64,000 bases of DNA from Erythrophleum ivorense. Lineage: Eukaryota > Streptophyta > Magnoliopsida > Fabales > Fabaceae. This document shows positions 1 to 10,390 of the stretch, piece by piece. A program made the translations under genes and the position numbers. Positions within the stretch are counted from its first letter, which is position 1, and each line of letters opens with the position of its first letter. The stretch lies in NCBI GenBank assembly GCA_026724425.1, contig JAIUCV010000397.1, forward strand, positions 716,589 to 780,588, in the 5' to 3' direction. A model generated the notes under the pieces. The model worked only from the letters and a program-made list of their open reading frames with translations. It did no database searches and had not been told where the DNA came from.

Positions 1-870
1 CCAGAGAGTCTGATTGAGTCTGCCTTATTATGGTTTATGCAATTAGACCATTCTAAGATTCACAAGTGGAAAGATCTTACAAATGCTTTTATGAAACAAT
101 ATAAATTTAATCTCGACACTGCCCTAACTAGAGAGCAACTAAAAAGAATGAGTAAGAAGCCAATCGAGTCATTCAAAAAGTATGCCCAAAGGTGGAGATT
201 AATGGCTTCCTAAGTTCAACCTCTGATGATTGGATCTAAATTCTGTTTATACTTTATTCAGACCTTGTTCGATCCATTTTACAAAATCATGTTAGGAACT
301 CACGTTACTAATTTTACTGATTTAATTGAGGTTGGAGAGAGAATTGACGCAGACATTCGAGACCGAAAGCTCACATCCCCTTTGATGGAGGATGGATTTA
401 GGAAGGGACAAGGTATGAAGAAGAAAGAAGGGGAGATAAACTATGTTTAACCCTCAAGGCCGTTCCTGCGTCGACCTGTGTCTTATCAGATCAGTAGGGG
501 AAGCGAAGGCCAAAATCAATATAGGCCAACAGTGAATGGACTGAGACAACTGAAGAAGGGAGTTAATGCACGACTGAAGGACAACCGTCCATGGCCTAAT
601 TTCAATTCAACTAATGTGGAGTTTTACCAGAAATTGTTGGAGGTAAAACTCATAGGGCCACAGTATGTGAAGGGGCTGCAACCACCGTACCCAGCTAGGT
701 ACAACCCCAATGTCTCTTGTGAGTATCATATGGGAGCCCCAGGGCACTCAATTGAGAATTGCACAACTTTCAAAAGGAACGTGCTAGATTTGATCGAGTT
801 CAACCATATCCAGTTTAAGTCTGGGGAAGATTCAACAATTGCCACCAATCCCCTACCTAGTCATAGGTGA
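1..870 (+). pseudogene. gag: gag remnant of the Tat element
   Basis: One frame is open from base 1 to 870 except for stops at 211-213 and 448-450. The first 70 codons match a retrotransposon gag core: Trp-rich, with a YAQRWR motif typical of plant Ty3 gag. The C-terminal part at about 715-765 has a Cys-x2-His-x5-His-x4-Cys arrangement (CEYHMGAPGH...ENC), the zinc-knuckle-like motif seen in Tat gag. Gag would form the virus-like particle and bind RNA. The start is outside the window. The first stop falls where related proteins have Gln, which suggests a C-to-T change of CAA to TAA. Confidence 0.85.
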
Positions 871-1788
871 TAGGTGAATGCCATTAAAAATGAGTTGAAA
901 TTTTTCAAGAACCCCGATACTATTGGATTGCCTTTGAAGATTCTGATAGCTAATCTTCAATTAGCTGGATACATGTTAGAATTATCACCAGAAAAGTCTG
1001 TCAAAACAATCATTAGGCCATAGGCTATGTTTTGTGACTACCATCAACAAGATACAGATCATCATATCGAGAATTATGTGCAGTTCCAAAAAGCATTGAA
1101 AGAATTAATGACATTCGGTGTTATGGTTGTAGGGAAGTCTGAAGAAGAGATTTGTGTAACATATAAGAAATATGTTAATATTGTCATCCCTACCAGATAG
1201 TTGAAAGCAGTTACTCTAATTGTTAATGAGCCTTTTTCAATGGCGGTCCCCTTCACTCCAAAACCATCACCAATGATTGTTAACATGCCAACTCTTTTCC
1301 CATATGAAAGTGATCGTGTTGTACCTTGGAGATATAAGGAGACTATTGAATTTCCCTCGCGTCAAACAGTAATCGCTAAGGCGGAAGGAGAACCTGTCAC
1401 TAATGTAATTGAGGCTAGGAGGGTCACCCAAAGTGGTAGGGTCTACTCCCCTACAAATGTTGAAAAACATCTGAAGGGAAAAGGCATTGATACTAACAGT
1501 CAGAAAGAGGAAAGAGAAGGTAGTGGTGGTGATGAATTCTTACGGATCATGAAGCAGAGCGAATATGACGTGGTAGAACAACTGAAGAAAACTCCAGCTC
1601 GAATTTCAATTTGGTCCTCAGTCATGAGCTTGAAGGTGCACCGTCGAGCTCTGCAAAAAGTATTAGAGGAAGCATATGTGCGGCCTGACATTACTTTAGA
1701 GAAGGCTGCTAATGTGATGAATATTGTCAAGTCTACATCTACCATTTCATTTTCTGAAGAGGAGATTGTAGGGACATCTGCCAATTAG
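871..1788 (+). pseudogene. gag C-terminus / gag-protease linker of the Tat element
   Basis: This continues the same frame as the preceding gag, with stops at 868-870, 1021-1023 and 1198-1200 and a 195-codon open stretch at 1201-1788. At about 1030-1085 a second zinc-knuckle-like motif (CDYHQQ...HHIENY) has Tyr where a final Cys is expected. The later half is low in recognisable motifs, as is usual for the variable linker before the protease. The lack of frameshifts over 1.8 kb shows that decay here came from point changes. Confidence 0.7.
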
Positions 1789-2169
1789 CCTAAGGCTTTG
1801 CATATTACTTTGAAATGCAATGGCTTTGTAATCGTGAAGGTCTTGATTAATAGAGGATTGGCACTTAATGTGCTACCGCTAGCCACATTTGAGCAACTAG
1901 CAGTTGAGGCATCACACAATGAAAGAAGTGATATGGTGGTTAGAGCATTTGATGGCTCTAAAAGAGCAGTGATTGGCAATACTCGTTTGTCCTTAGAGAT
2001 CGAACCAAAAACATTCATGGTAGACTTTCAAGTTATGGATATTGATCCATCCTACATAATGCTGTTAGGTAGGCCTTGGATCCATTCTACAAGTGTCGTG
2101 CCTTCTACCTTTCACCAGAGGGTTAAGTTCATTGACGAGGGGAGGATGATCACTATCAAAGGAGAATAG
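1789..2169 (+). pseudogene. retropepsin-like protease remnant of the Tat element
   Basis: In the same frame as gag, entered after a stop at 1786-1788. The protein has the Tat protease fold signature: a VLI-x-x-G-x-ALNVLPLATF segment at about residues 17-35 and LGRPWIH near residue 85. The catalytic Asp of the usual D-x-G-x-A motif is replaced (reads NRGLA), so the enzyme would be inactive. The protease would process the Gag-Pol polyprotein. Confidence 0.8.
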
Positions 2170-2663
2170 GAGATAATGTTGAGTAAACCCAGTTCTCTGC
2201 CATATATAGAAGTTGCTAAATAAGAGATGGAAATTCTATTTCAAAGCCTAGAGATAGATGGACCCAAGCCTACAGTCGGAAGTGTCAATCAGATCGTGAT
2301 GAAAATGTTAGAAAGAAATGGGTTCCAATCTGGAAAGGGACTTGGGATACAGCTTCAAGGAATTGAATGGCCTATTTCCCTCCTAAAAAATCTTAAGCAC
2401 CAAGGATTATGATATGAACGTATATTGTCAAACCAACTAAAAGCACAACTAAGCATGAAAGGAAGTGAGGGGCAAAAGAAGCAGAAAATTCCCCATATAA
2501 GAGAAACTTTTCCAAGTCCTTTAGGGGTCATGAACTGTTTAAGCATTTCAATGGTTGGCGATGGGGTCAAGTGAGGAGTTAAAGCTTGGATCGCGGTCGA
2601 TGATTCTGGGGAAAGATTAGATAATTGGGAAATCAAGGATATCACTAATGTTGTAACTTTAGA
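2170..2663 (+). pseudogene. G-patch region downstream of protease, Tat element
   Basis: After a stop at 2167-2169 and another at 2221-2223, a 61-codon open stretch (2227-2412) contains NGFQSGKGLG...QG, a G-patch motif that often follows the protease in Tat-type elements and is thought to bind nucleic acid. The same frame continues past stops at 2410 and 2572 through HIRETFPSP and an acidic WEIKDI segment up to 2663, where a splice-donor-like GTAATT occurs. Confidence 0.7.
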
Positions 2664-2848
2664 GTAATTGTTATGATCGTGTTGTTCCTTTGTTTTAATT
2701 TGTCTAAGACATTTTTCTTTACAATTTCAGTCAGTACTTTATGAATGATAGTGGTATTTTGTAAATGAAATTAAAGTCCTTAGGTATCATGCCTTTTCTT
2801 TCTATATATTTTCCTATTCATTCATTTTCCTTTTATTTCTTCCTCTAG
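2664..2848 (+). other. putative intron between protease and RT frames
   Basis: The stretch begins GTAATT and ends with a pyrimidine-rich tract and CTCTAG. It is AT-rich with stops in the gag-protease frame, starting at once with TAA. Removing it joins the protease frame (ending ...VVTLE) to the frame that encodes the acidic N-terminus of pol (EFDNEEL...NINLGT) without a shift. A spliced intron between protease and RT is described for Ogre elements, which belong to this lineage. This is inference; no transcript is available. Confidence 0.5.
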
Positions 2849-3810
2849 GAAATCATTTTCCTCGGGACTCCTGTCCAACACAGAAGTCTTCAAGCCCCCA
2901 TTGAGTGATTTATGTGTTACTACGGATATGCATGGTTCTGAATTTGATAATGAAGAATTAACCCACATCTTCGAAAAAATGCTCGATTCTGAAGATAAAG
3001 GAATATGCTCACATGAAGAAATAATTGAAAACATTAATTTAGGGACAAAGGAAGATAAAAGGAGATTAAAATGGTAGATAATCTAGAAAAGAGGGAAATG
3101 GTTCAGCTTTTTAAGAAATACATGGACGTCTTTGCATGGTCTTATCAGGACATGCCTAGACTCGATCTAGATATTGCTTCTTATGAGATTCCTTTATTCC
3201 CAAATGTCAAGCTAAAGAAGCAAAAATTGAGAAGGATGGGCTCGATATGTCTTTGAAAATAAAAGAAGAGGTCATGAAACAATTAGAGATAGGATTCCTC
3301 CAAGTGTCCATATACCCTCAATGGGTAGCAAACATTGTACCAGTCTCAAAAAAAGACAGAAGGGTTCGCATGTGTGTTAATTATAGGGATTTGAACAAGG
3401 CAAGCTTGAAAGATGATTTCCCGTTGCCTCATATTGATGTTTTAGTTGACAATATGGCACGAGCCCACTGGTATTCTTTCATGGATGGTTACTCAGTAAT
3501 GCCATTTGAATTAAAGAACGCAAGAATAACTTATCAACGGGCCATGATGGCACTCTTTCATGATATGATGCACAAGGAGGTTGAAGTGTACATTAATGAT
3601 ATGGTGGCTAAATCTGGAGAAGAGGAGAGCCACGTGGCAGTTTTAAGAAGATTATTTGAAAGGTTGCGTGAATACAAACTCCACTTAAACCCCAACAAGT
3701 GTATTTTTGGGGCTTTAACTGGAAAATTGTTAAGCTTCATGGTGAGCCAGAGGGGAATAGAGGTGGATCCCGATAAAGTAAAAGTAATTCAGGAAATGCC
3801 ATCTTCCTAA
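2849..3810 (+). pseudogene. pol: reverse transcriptase remnant of the Tat element
   Basis: The N-terminal acidic spacer (2849-3065) leads into DVFAWSYQDMP (about 3125-3160), KQKLRRM, and the RT core from 3247: VRMCVNYRDLNKA, DDFPLPHID and a YINDM box. Two one-base shifts (near 3055 and 3240) break the frame. Two lesions hit the enzyme. The catalytic YVDD-type box reads YIND, and about 30 codons between FMDGYS and VMPF are missing in frame, removing the segment that normally holds the fingers/palm GYNQI region. RT would copy the element RNA into DNA. Confidence 0.88.
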
Positions 3811-4335
3811 ATTAAAAAGGAGGTGCAAAGTTTTCTGGGTAAGCTAAATTACATAGTGAGATTCATTGCCAACTTAACTGCAATCTGTGAGCTGATTTTT
3901 AAATTGCTAAAAAAGAACTACACTAGAGGATGTGATAGTAACTGTCAGCAAGCTTTTGACAAAATTAAAGATTATCTATTACATCCACAAATTCTGGTTC
4001 CACCCACACAAAGACGAACTTTGATCCTTTATTTGACCATCTTGCAGAGATCAATGGGGGCGGTATTAGGACAACATGATGCCTCTAGAAAGAAGGAGCA
4101 AGCAATTTATTACTTGAGTAAGAAATTTAATGAATGTGAAGCCTGCTACCCATTAATTGAGAAGACTTGTTGCAGGTTAACATGGACCACTAGATGTTTG
4201 CGGCAATACATACTTTATTTTACCACTTGGTTAATCTCTCGAATGGATCCTATCAAATATATTTTTGAAAGCCCACACGTTTCTGGGAGAGTTTCGAAGT
4301 GGCAAGTGATTTTATCTTAGTATGATGTCAAGTAT
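3811..4335 (+). pseudogene. pol: RT-linked RNase H remnant of the Tat element
   Basis: In frame with RT after the stop at 3808-3810. Visible landmarks are the connection (VQSFLGKLNYIVRFIANLT), then LILYLTILQRSMGAVLGQ, YYLSKKFNECEACYPLIEKTC, and the C-terminal RVSKWQVILS before a TAG at 4318 at a position usually occupied by Gln. The domain degrades the RNA strand of the RNA:DNA hybrid. In Tat elements this copy is commonly decayed while a second RNase H follows. Confidence 0.82.
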
Positions 4336-4905
4336 ATGATGCAAAAGTTTGTAAAAGGTAGTGTCATAGCGGATCACTTGGCTGAAAATCCTTTGGATGA
4401 GTACCAACCATTGGATTTCCATTTCTCTGACAAGGACATATTGGCTATAGAGGGTGATAAAGATGAGGGAGGTGATGATGATGGACGGTGGAAGATGTAT
4501 TTTGATGGAGCTGCAAACATGTATGGCTATGGTATTGGAGCAGTAATTATGTCCCCTGAAGGAAAACAATTCCTAATGGCCACTAAATTGGAGTTTGAAT
4601 GCACTAATAATGTAGCTGAATATGAAGCTTACATTAATGGGCTAAATGCTACTGTAACTCTGGGTATAAAAAGTCTCGAAGTTTTTGGTGACTCAGTTCT
4701 TATAATTCATTAGGTGACCGGAGAATGGCAAACTAAATATTCAAAACTAATTCCATATCAGAAATTTCTGGCTCAATTAATCAAGCAATTTGAAGAAATC
4801 AATTTTCATCATGTCACTCGAGATAAGAACCAATTTGCAGATGCTTTAGCCACCTTAGCAGTGATGATCAGACTCAACTATGGAGTCCAAGTCTAGCCAC
4901 TCTAA
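4336..4905 (+). pseudogene. pol: second (additional) RNase H domain of the Tat element
   Basis: The frame continues with WKMYFDGAAN, AEYEAYINGL, GDSVLIIH and, after a TAG at 4711, FADALATLAV. These supply the Asp-Glu-Asp-Asp catalytic positions of a plant-type RNase H (RVT_3 family). An extra RNase H downstream of the RT-linked one is the hallmark of the Tat lineage. All four acidic positions are still readable. Stops at 4711 and 4894 break the frame; the first falls where a Gln is expected. Confidence 0.85.
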
Positions 4906-6216
4906 GTGGAAGCCAGAGATTTATCAGCATATTGTTTAAATATAGAAGAAGAGCATGACAGGCGACCTTGGTATCATGACATTAAAACCTATATGACAAG
5001 CAGGGAATACCCAGTTGAGGCCACTGAAAGTGATAAAAAGGCTATCTGGCGTCTAGCTAGGAACTTCTTCATTAGCAATGGGATCTTATACAAGAGAAGT
5101 CATGATGGCATACTGTTACGGTGTGTGGATGTGAGGGAGGCCCAGAAGATAGTCACAGAAGTGCATGAAGGAATATGCGGTACATACACAAATGGTCTCA
5201 TGTTGGCCAAACAGATCTAGAGATGTGGATATTTTTGGTTAACAATGGAGAAGGATTGCATTGATTATGTTCAAAAGTATCACAAATGCCAAATATACTC
5301 GGACAAGATCAATGTACCACTAGTTTCGTTACACAATCTAGTGGCACCTTGGCCATTCTCCATGTAGGGCATTGATATAATCGGCCCGATTAATCCCAAG
5401 GCTTCAAATGGATATTGTTTCATTCTGGTTGCTATTGATTATTTCACTAAGTGGATAGAAGCTAATTCCTTCGCCAGTGTTACTCAAAAAGCCTTCTGCA
5501 AGTTCCTCAAAATGAACATCATTTGTCGTTATGGGATACCTGAAAAGATCATTACAGATAGTGCTGCCAACCTAAATGGAATAGAAATCCCTAAACTCTG
5601 TGAATAATTTAAGATCAAGCATCATAATTCAGCGTCATATCGACCACAGATGAATGGAGCAGTGGAGGTGGCAAATAAGAACATAAAGAAGATCATTACT
5701 AAAATTACAATCACTTACAAAGATTGGCACGATATACTTCCGTATGCATTGCACGGTTATCGCACGCCTGTGCGTACATCAACTAGGGCAACTCCGTACT
5801 CTCTAGTTTATGGAATGAAAGCTGTCACACCAATTGAGGTTGAAATCCCATCTTTATGGGTATTAATTGAATCCAATTTAGATGAAAGTGATTAGGTGAG
5901 AGCTCGGTATGAGCAGTTGAATATGATTGAAGGATGAAGACTCACCGCTATATGCCATGGGCAGTTGTATCAAAAGAGAATGGCATGAGCTTTCAACAAA
6001 AAGCTTCGTCCTAGAAAGTTCGAAACTAGTGAACTAGTTCTTAAAAGAATCTTACCAAATCAGGATGATGCTCAGGGCAAATGGGCTCCTACCTACGAAG
6101 GGCCTTACATTGTAAAGCACGCCTTCTCAGGAGGGGCGTTAGTTTTGATAGGCATGGACGGTTGTGAATTGACTAAACCCTTCAATTCAGATGTAGTAAA
6201 AAAATATTTTACATAA
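4906..6216 (+). pseudogene. int: integrase remnant of the Tat element
   Basis: One frame covers the N-terminal HHCC region (HEGICGTY...CIDYVQKYHKC, about 5160-5290), the catalytic core (GIDIIGPIN, FTKWIEA, ITDSAANL, then N-G-x-x-E at about 5650) and the C-terminal module GKWAPTYEGPYIVKHAF...LNSD up to TAA at 6214. Stops occur at about 5218, 5366, 5605, 5893, 5935 and 5986. Several sit where Trp, Gln or Arg is normal (for example before GIDIIGP), consistent with G-to-A or C-to-T change. The catalytic Asp, Asp and Glu positions remain recognisable. Integrase would insert the DNA copy into the chromosome. Confidence 0.88.
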
Positions 6217-6480
6217 AAAAGAAAAGCTCGCAAGGCTGAAAACCCAAATGAGCGACCTAGGCAAAAGTTAAAGCATGATGAAAGCTCGCTAGGCTGAAAA
6301 TCTGAAAGGGCAGCCTAGGCAAAAATTAGAGCCAAAAAAAAAAAGAGAAGAGAAAGAAAAGAAAGAAAAGAAAGAGAGAAAGGAAAAGAAAAGCCCGCTA
6401 GGTAATATAAGGAAATGCCTAGGCAAAAGTTAGGGCAAAATTTAAAGTTCAAAGTTAGGTAGAAGTATAGGAGCAGCAAG
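6217..6480 (+). repeat. three short hairpin-forming repeats after pol
   Basis: Three copies of an AAAGC(T/C)CGC(T/A)AGG...GCCTAGGCAAAA unit start near 6223, 6281 and 6389. A purine run (AAAGA repeats, 6335-6388) separates copies two and three. In copy two, AGGCTG and CAGCCT can pair as a stem. Similar blocks occur just after the pol stop in other plant Tat elements, as far as I recall. Function unknown. Confidence 0.6.
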
Positions 6481-7540
6481 TATTAAATTAGATTCCACAT
6501 ATGCATATCTTGTATAACGCAAAGGATCACCTTGTGGGGGTGGACAAGGACAATTGTAAAGGACATTCTCTGAAAGAACTTTTCGGTTCTAATTCTTTTG
6601 TCTTTCTTGTGTTCCAAATTACCTATTGCCTTAACTCTTATGTGCTTTATAAAACTTTTTGTTGGAGATTATTCTTCTAATAATTTCTCGTCTATTTTAG
6701 TTACAATTTATTGATTCATTCATATTGCGACCACTTGCATTCATGCTTTATATGAATAAATTAATAACTAAGGAATGACATTCGTCAAAGCAAATACCTG
6801 GCACGCTAGCATTGATATCCTCTTTGGACCGATTGCCTTAATCATTCTTGGAGGGATAGAGCGGGACCAAAATATTAAACGTTGTTTATTAAAATGCCTT
6901 CTTTTCTTAACTTAATCATCAAGACATTCATAAATGACATATGTGGGGACTTTCATTCCCAAGAGAGCAAACGAAAGGGATAATTGTGGTCTCCAAGATA
7001 ACGTACAAAGATCTCTATTGGTGGAGCAGCGAGAATTCCCAATTGGATGTAAGCCACAACACCAAGGGTCTAGTTAAATAGGTAGCGCTTCGAGGGGACA
7101 ATATACCTTGCCTCTATAGTTGGTCAATTAAAAGTTTGAACAGTTGGTAATGCCTCTAAACTAACATTTAAAAAAAAAAACACACACACACACACACACA
7201 CAAATAATAATAATAATAATAATAATTTTTAAAGAAAAAAAAGAAGGAAAAAAGAAAAAAAAAAGAGAGAAAAAAAACAATAATGAAACCAACGAATAAT
7301 AATTCATCAGTTGCCATGCACACTTTCATACTGGGGTAAGTAAATATTAAATAGAGCATCCCATATGTTTTTCAAGAAGCAGAAATCACACCAGGGGCAA
7401 CATCCACATGTCTCATGTTCCAGCTCATAAGATTACATTCAATGAATCCATTGGTTACGTTCATCATGAGGCTCTGCTCATATATCATGCATTTCGCATA
7501 TGCACATGCATTCCTCAAACATTGGGACAAGCATTCAAAA
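6481..7540 (+). other. 3' untranslated region of the Tat element
   Basis: There is no coding potential. It contains a simple-sequence block at 7170-7230 and ordinary AT-rich sequence. It lies between the pol stop and the 25-bp repeat array. Confidence 0.6.
7170..7230 (+). repeat. compound microsatellite (A)n(CA)n(AAT)n
   Basis: A run of A is followed by about 12 CA units and about 8 AAT units. It lies in the Tat 3' untranslated region and is probably polymorphic. Confidence 0.95.
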
Positions 7541-8124
7541 TCCTGTATAGAACAAGCACCTTTAAGTTCTATGCAAAATAGGCACCCTTAAATCCTATGC
7601 AGAATAGGCACCCAAAGTCTTGCATAGAATAGGCACCCTTAAGTCCTACGCAGAATAGGCACCCAAAGTCTTATATAGAATAGGCACCCAAAGTCCTGCA
7701 TAGAATAGGCACCTTTAAATCCTACGTAGAATTGGCACCCAAAGTCCTACGAAAAAATAGGCACCCTTAAGTCCTACGTAGAATAGGCACCTTAAGTCGT
7801 GCACAGAATAGGCATTCTTAAGTCCTACTTAGAATAGGCACCCAAAGTCCTATACAGAATAGGCACCCTTAGTCCTACGCAGAATAGGCACCCAAAGTTC
7901 TGCACAGAATAGGCACCCTTAAGTCTTATGCAGAATAAGCACCCAAAGTCCTGTACAGAATAGGCACCCTTAAATCCTACGCAAAATAAGCACCCAATGT
8001 CCTATGTAGAATAGGTACCCAAAGCCCTGCATAGAGTAGGCCCCTTTAAGTTCTGCGCAGAACAGGTACAAATAAAAGCCTTGCCAGAATAGACATTAAA
8101 GTCCTGCACAAACCAGGCACTCAA
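7541..8124 (+). repeat. 25-26 bp tandem repeat array, about 22 units
   Basis: Degenerate units of the form TCCTACGCAGAATAGGCACC plus a short tail. The tail alternates between CAAAG and CTTAAG, which gives a roughly 51-bp two-step higher-order period over much of the array. Units at both ends are more diverged. The array lies in the 3' untranslated region of the Tat element. Tandem arrays at this position are reported for Tat/Ogre elements and can seed satellite DNA. Confidence 0.93.
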
Positions 8125-8227
8125 ACATCTTGTATAAATTGAGCATATGTTAAAAAATCTTGTACTTTCAAGCATCTTTTATCAAGTTCCAGCACCTCCA
8201 AGTAAATTAATTTTCCTTAATCTATTA

Positions 8228-8548
8228 GCTCTCCAAACAAGATATATGTTTTCATCTTTACGTATTCTTAAGCTAAGGATATCAAAAATTGCATTTTCGA
8301 TCTCCTCGCTTAAAGAATAAGTAAAGAGGGGCAATCTATAAATACAATATTTTGCTTGGGTCACTCTTACCTTTTCTTTATTGTTTAATTGATAAGAGGC
8401 AGTCAAATCAGGCTAAACAAAATACGGGTTCTTATCTTTACTTATTTCTTATACAAAAAAAATATCAAAAATTACATTTTTTTAATTTCTTTGCTTAAGA
8501 AACAAGTAAAAAGGGGCAACTGTGAACACCGTATTTTGTCCAAGCATG
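8228..8548 (+). repeat. direct duplication (about 183-bp period) of the PPT / LTR-start region
   Basis: The block around 8228-8360 (CTCCAAACAA, CATCTTTACG, ATATCAAAAATTGCATTTT, AAGTAAAGAGGGGCAA, CAATATTTTG) is repeated at 8408-8548 with matching order. The second copy ends in the polypurine tract and true LTR start (AAGTAAAAAGGGGCAAC then TGTGAACACC). The first copy has an equivalent purine tract followed by a degraded LTR-start-like ATAAATACAATATTTTG. Confidence 0.8.
8507..8520 (+). promoter_or_regulatory. polypurine tract (plus-strand primer) of the Tat element
   Basis: AAAAAGGGGCAA lies immediately before the LTR start TGTGAACACC. This is the expected site of plus-strand DNA priming. Confidence 0.75.
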
Positions 8549-10044
8549 CTCCAAAAATCATGATAAAAATTAAACTAATAAAAAAAATAAAAAACAAAAA
8601 GAGGAAAGACAAAAATCAAATAGGTCCTTTTAGCCCAACAAACAAAAAAAAATCAAAAGGAAAAGAACCAAAAAAAAAATAATAATAATAAAACATGGTA
8701 AAAGCCCATTAATCCAAAATTAAAACAAAAAGAAAACTAAAAAGGGAATGACAAAAATCTAAAACGAAAAAAGGGAAATAAAAATCAAAAGAGACCAGAA
8801 AAAAATGAATTTAAAAGAAAGAGAGAAAGTTGAATCCACGGAGAAAGAGAGAGAAAAGACTAAAAGTAAGAAAATAATAAAAAAACAACAAAAAAAGATA
8901 AATGGCAAAAAAAAAAATCATCAAAAGGATACTACAAGAAAAAGAGAAAATAAAAATATGTATTAAAAAAAAAAGGGAAAGGAGCCTAACATTTTTAAGA
9001 CTGAATTCAGCAAGAGAATTGTTTCAACTCAATTCTCCTAAATCCCATTGGCCCAATACAAGAAAAAAGAGGATGGAAAAAAATAATACTAAGGCCCAAT
9101 ACTAAAAAAAAAAAGAGGATGAAAAATAAAATTTGATCCCAAAAAAAAAAAAGGAGAATGAAGCAAACAAAAAAGAGTCACAATACAATTCCTCCAAACC
9201 CAAAGGCCCAAGTATTGAAAAAAAATGGGCTGAAAAATGAAGTCAGAAAAAAAAATGGAGGCCCATTATTTCAACCCAGCAACTCTTCAAGCTCTCCAAT
9301 CGTTCCCTAAAGCCTAACGCCAGCATCAAACAAATAATTAAAAAAAAAAAGAAAAGAAACCCTAGCAACGTGGTCCCCTCCCCCTCTAGCGTTCTCACTC
9401 TCGCATCTGCCAACATCAAGCGTTCCTCCCATTACTTATACAACCCTTAGCAGCTGAAAGCAAGCTAGGTAAAAGGGAATGGAGCAACACACACTAGAAT
9501 GAGTGGAGCAGAGAGGTACAGAGAAAAGGGGGGACCACACGGGGAAAAGGGGAACGCTTATAAAAATCGAAGGGAATTTGAAAGCAAGGGGATTTTTTTA
9601 GTTTGGAAGGATTCAGCATATTAAAGAGGCTGGGAAAGTGTTGCGAGAGGTTTTGAGGGGTGGCTAGAGAGGAATCTGAGAATCGGAGAGAGGGAACGGA
9701 GATTAGTTTTTTCGAGAGGAAGAAAATGGAGAGGTGAAGGAGACCGGGGGAAAAAGGATTCTGTTCCAAGAAAAGGGTGTGAAAGAGAAGGGGGAGGTTT
9801 TTCGGCCTCTGATTTACAGGAGAGTGACCAAGAGAGACATAGTAGGGAGGTTTCCTTGTGGGTTTGATTTTTTGGGTTATAAAGGAATAGCCTCGGAAGA
9901 CGAAAGAAGCACAAAGAGACAAAAGGCAAAAGCTGGGTGTGGTGCGAAGGAGAATAAGACTTCCAGATTTTAGCAACAAAAGCCCCCAGGTATTGGTTAA
10001 ATCTCAATTCATTCTCATGGTATAGCCTGGTTGAGTCTCAAATT

Positions 10045-10390
10045 GTTGAATCATGTATGGTTTTTCAATTTCATCTCTGCAACTGAATAGCCATTGTATG
10101 GACTGCTTCATGTCTGTTTCATTTCTGATTGAGGAAATTTCAATTCGTGATTAAAGCATGATTTTGTTGGTATCTAAGTGTTGAATGATTTTTTTTGTTA
10201 TCCAATTCCATCTCTGCAACCGAGCAGTTATTATATGGGTTGCCTCATGTTTGCTTCATTTCTTATTAGTATAATTGCAATTCGTGTCTAAGGTATGATT
10301 TGGTTGATGCATAAGTGCTGAATGATTTGCTATTATCTGATTTCATTTCAAGGGGTTACTTCATCATTGGCAACACGTTAGGAATCTCCT
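10045..10390 (+). repeat. 135-137 bp tandem duplication inside the LTR
   Basis: Two diverged copies start at 10045 and 10180 (GTTGAAT..., TCATCTCTGCAAC, CATGT.TG.TTCATTTCT, AATTCGTG), and a partial third starts near 10317. Confidence 0.85.

Noticed and set aside
7541..8124. Possible CRISPR-like array of short repeats
   Set aside because: Units abut with no unique spacers, are degenerate, and lie in the untranslated region of a plant retrotransposon.
9494..10007. Overlapping frames of 161 and 128 codons
   Set aside because: They lie within the Tat LTR in competing frames; no known domain and no conservation that I can see.
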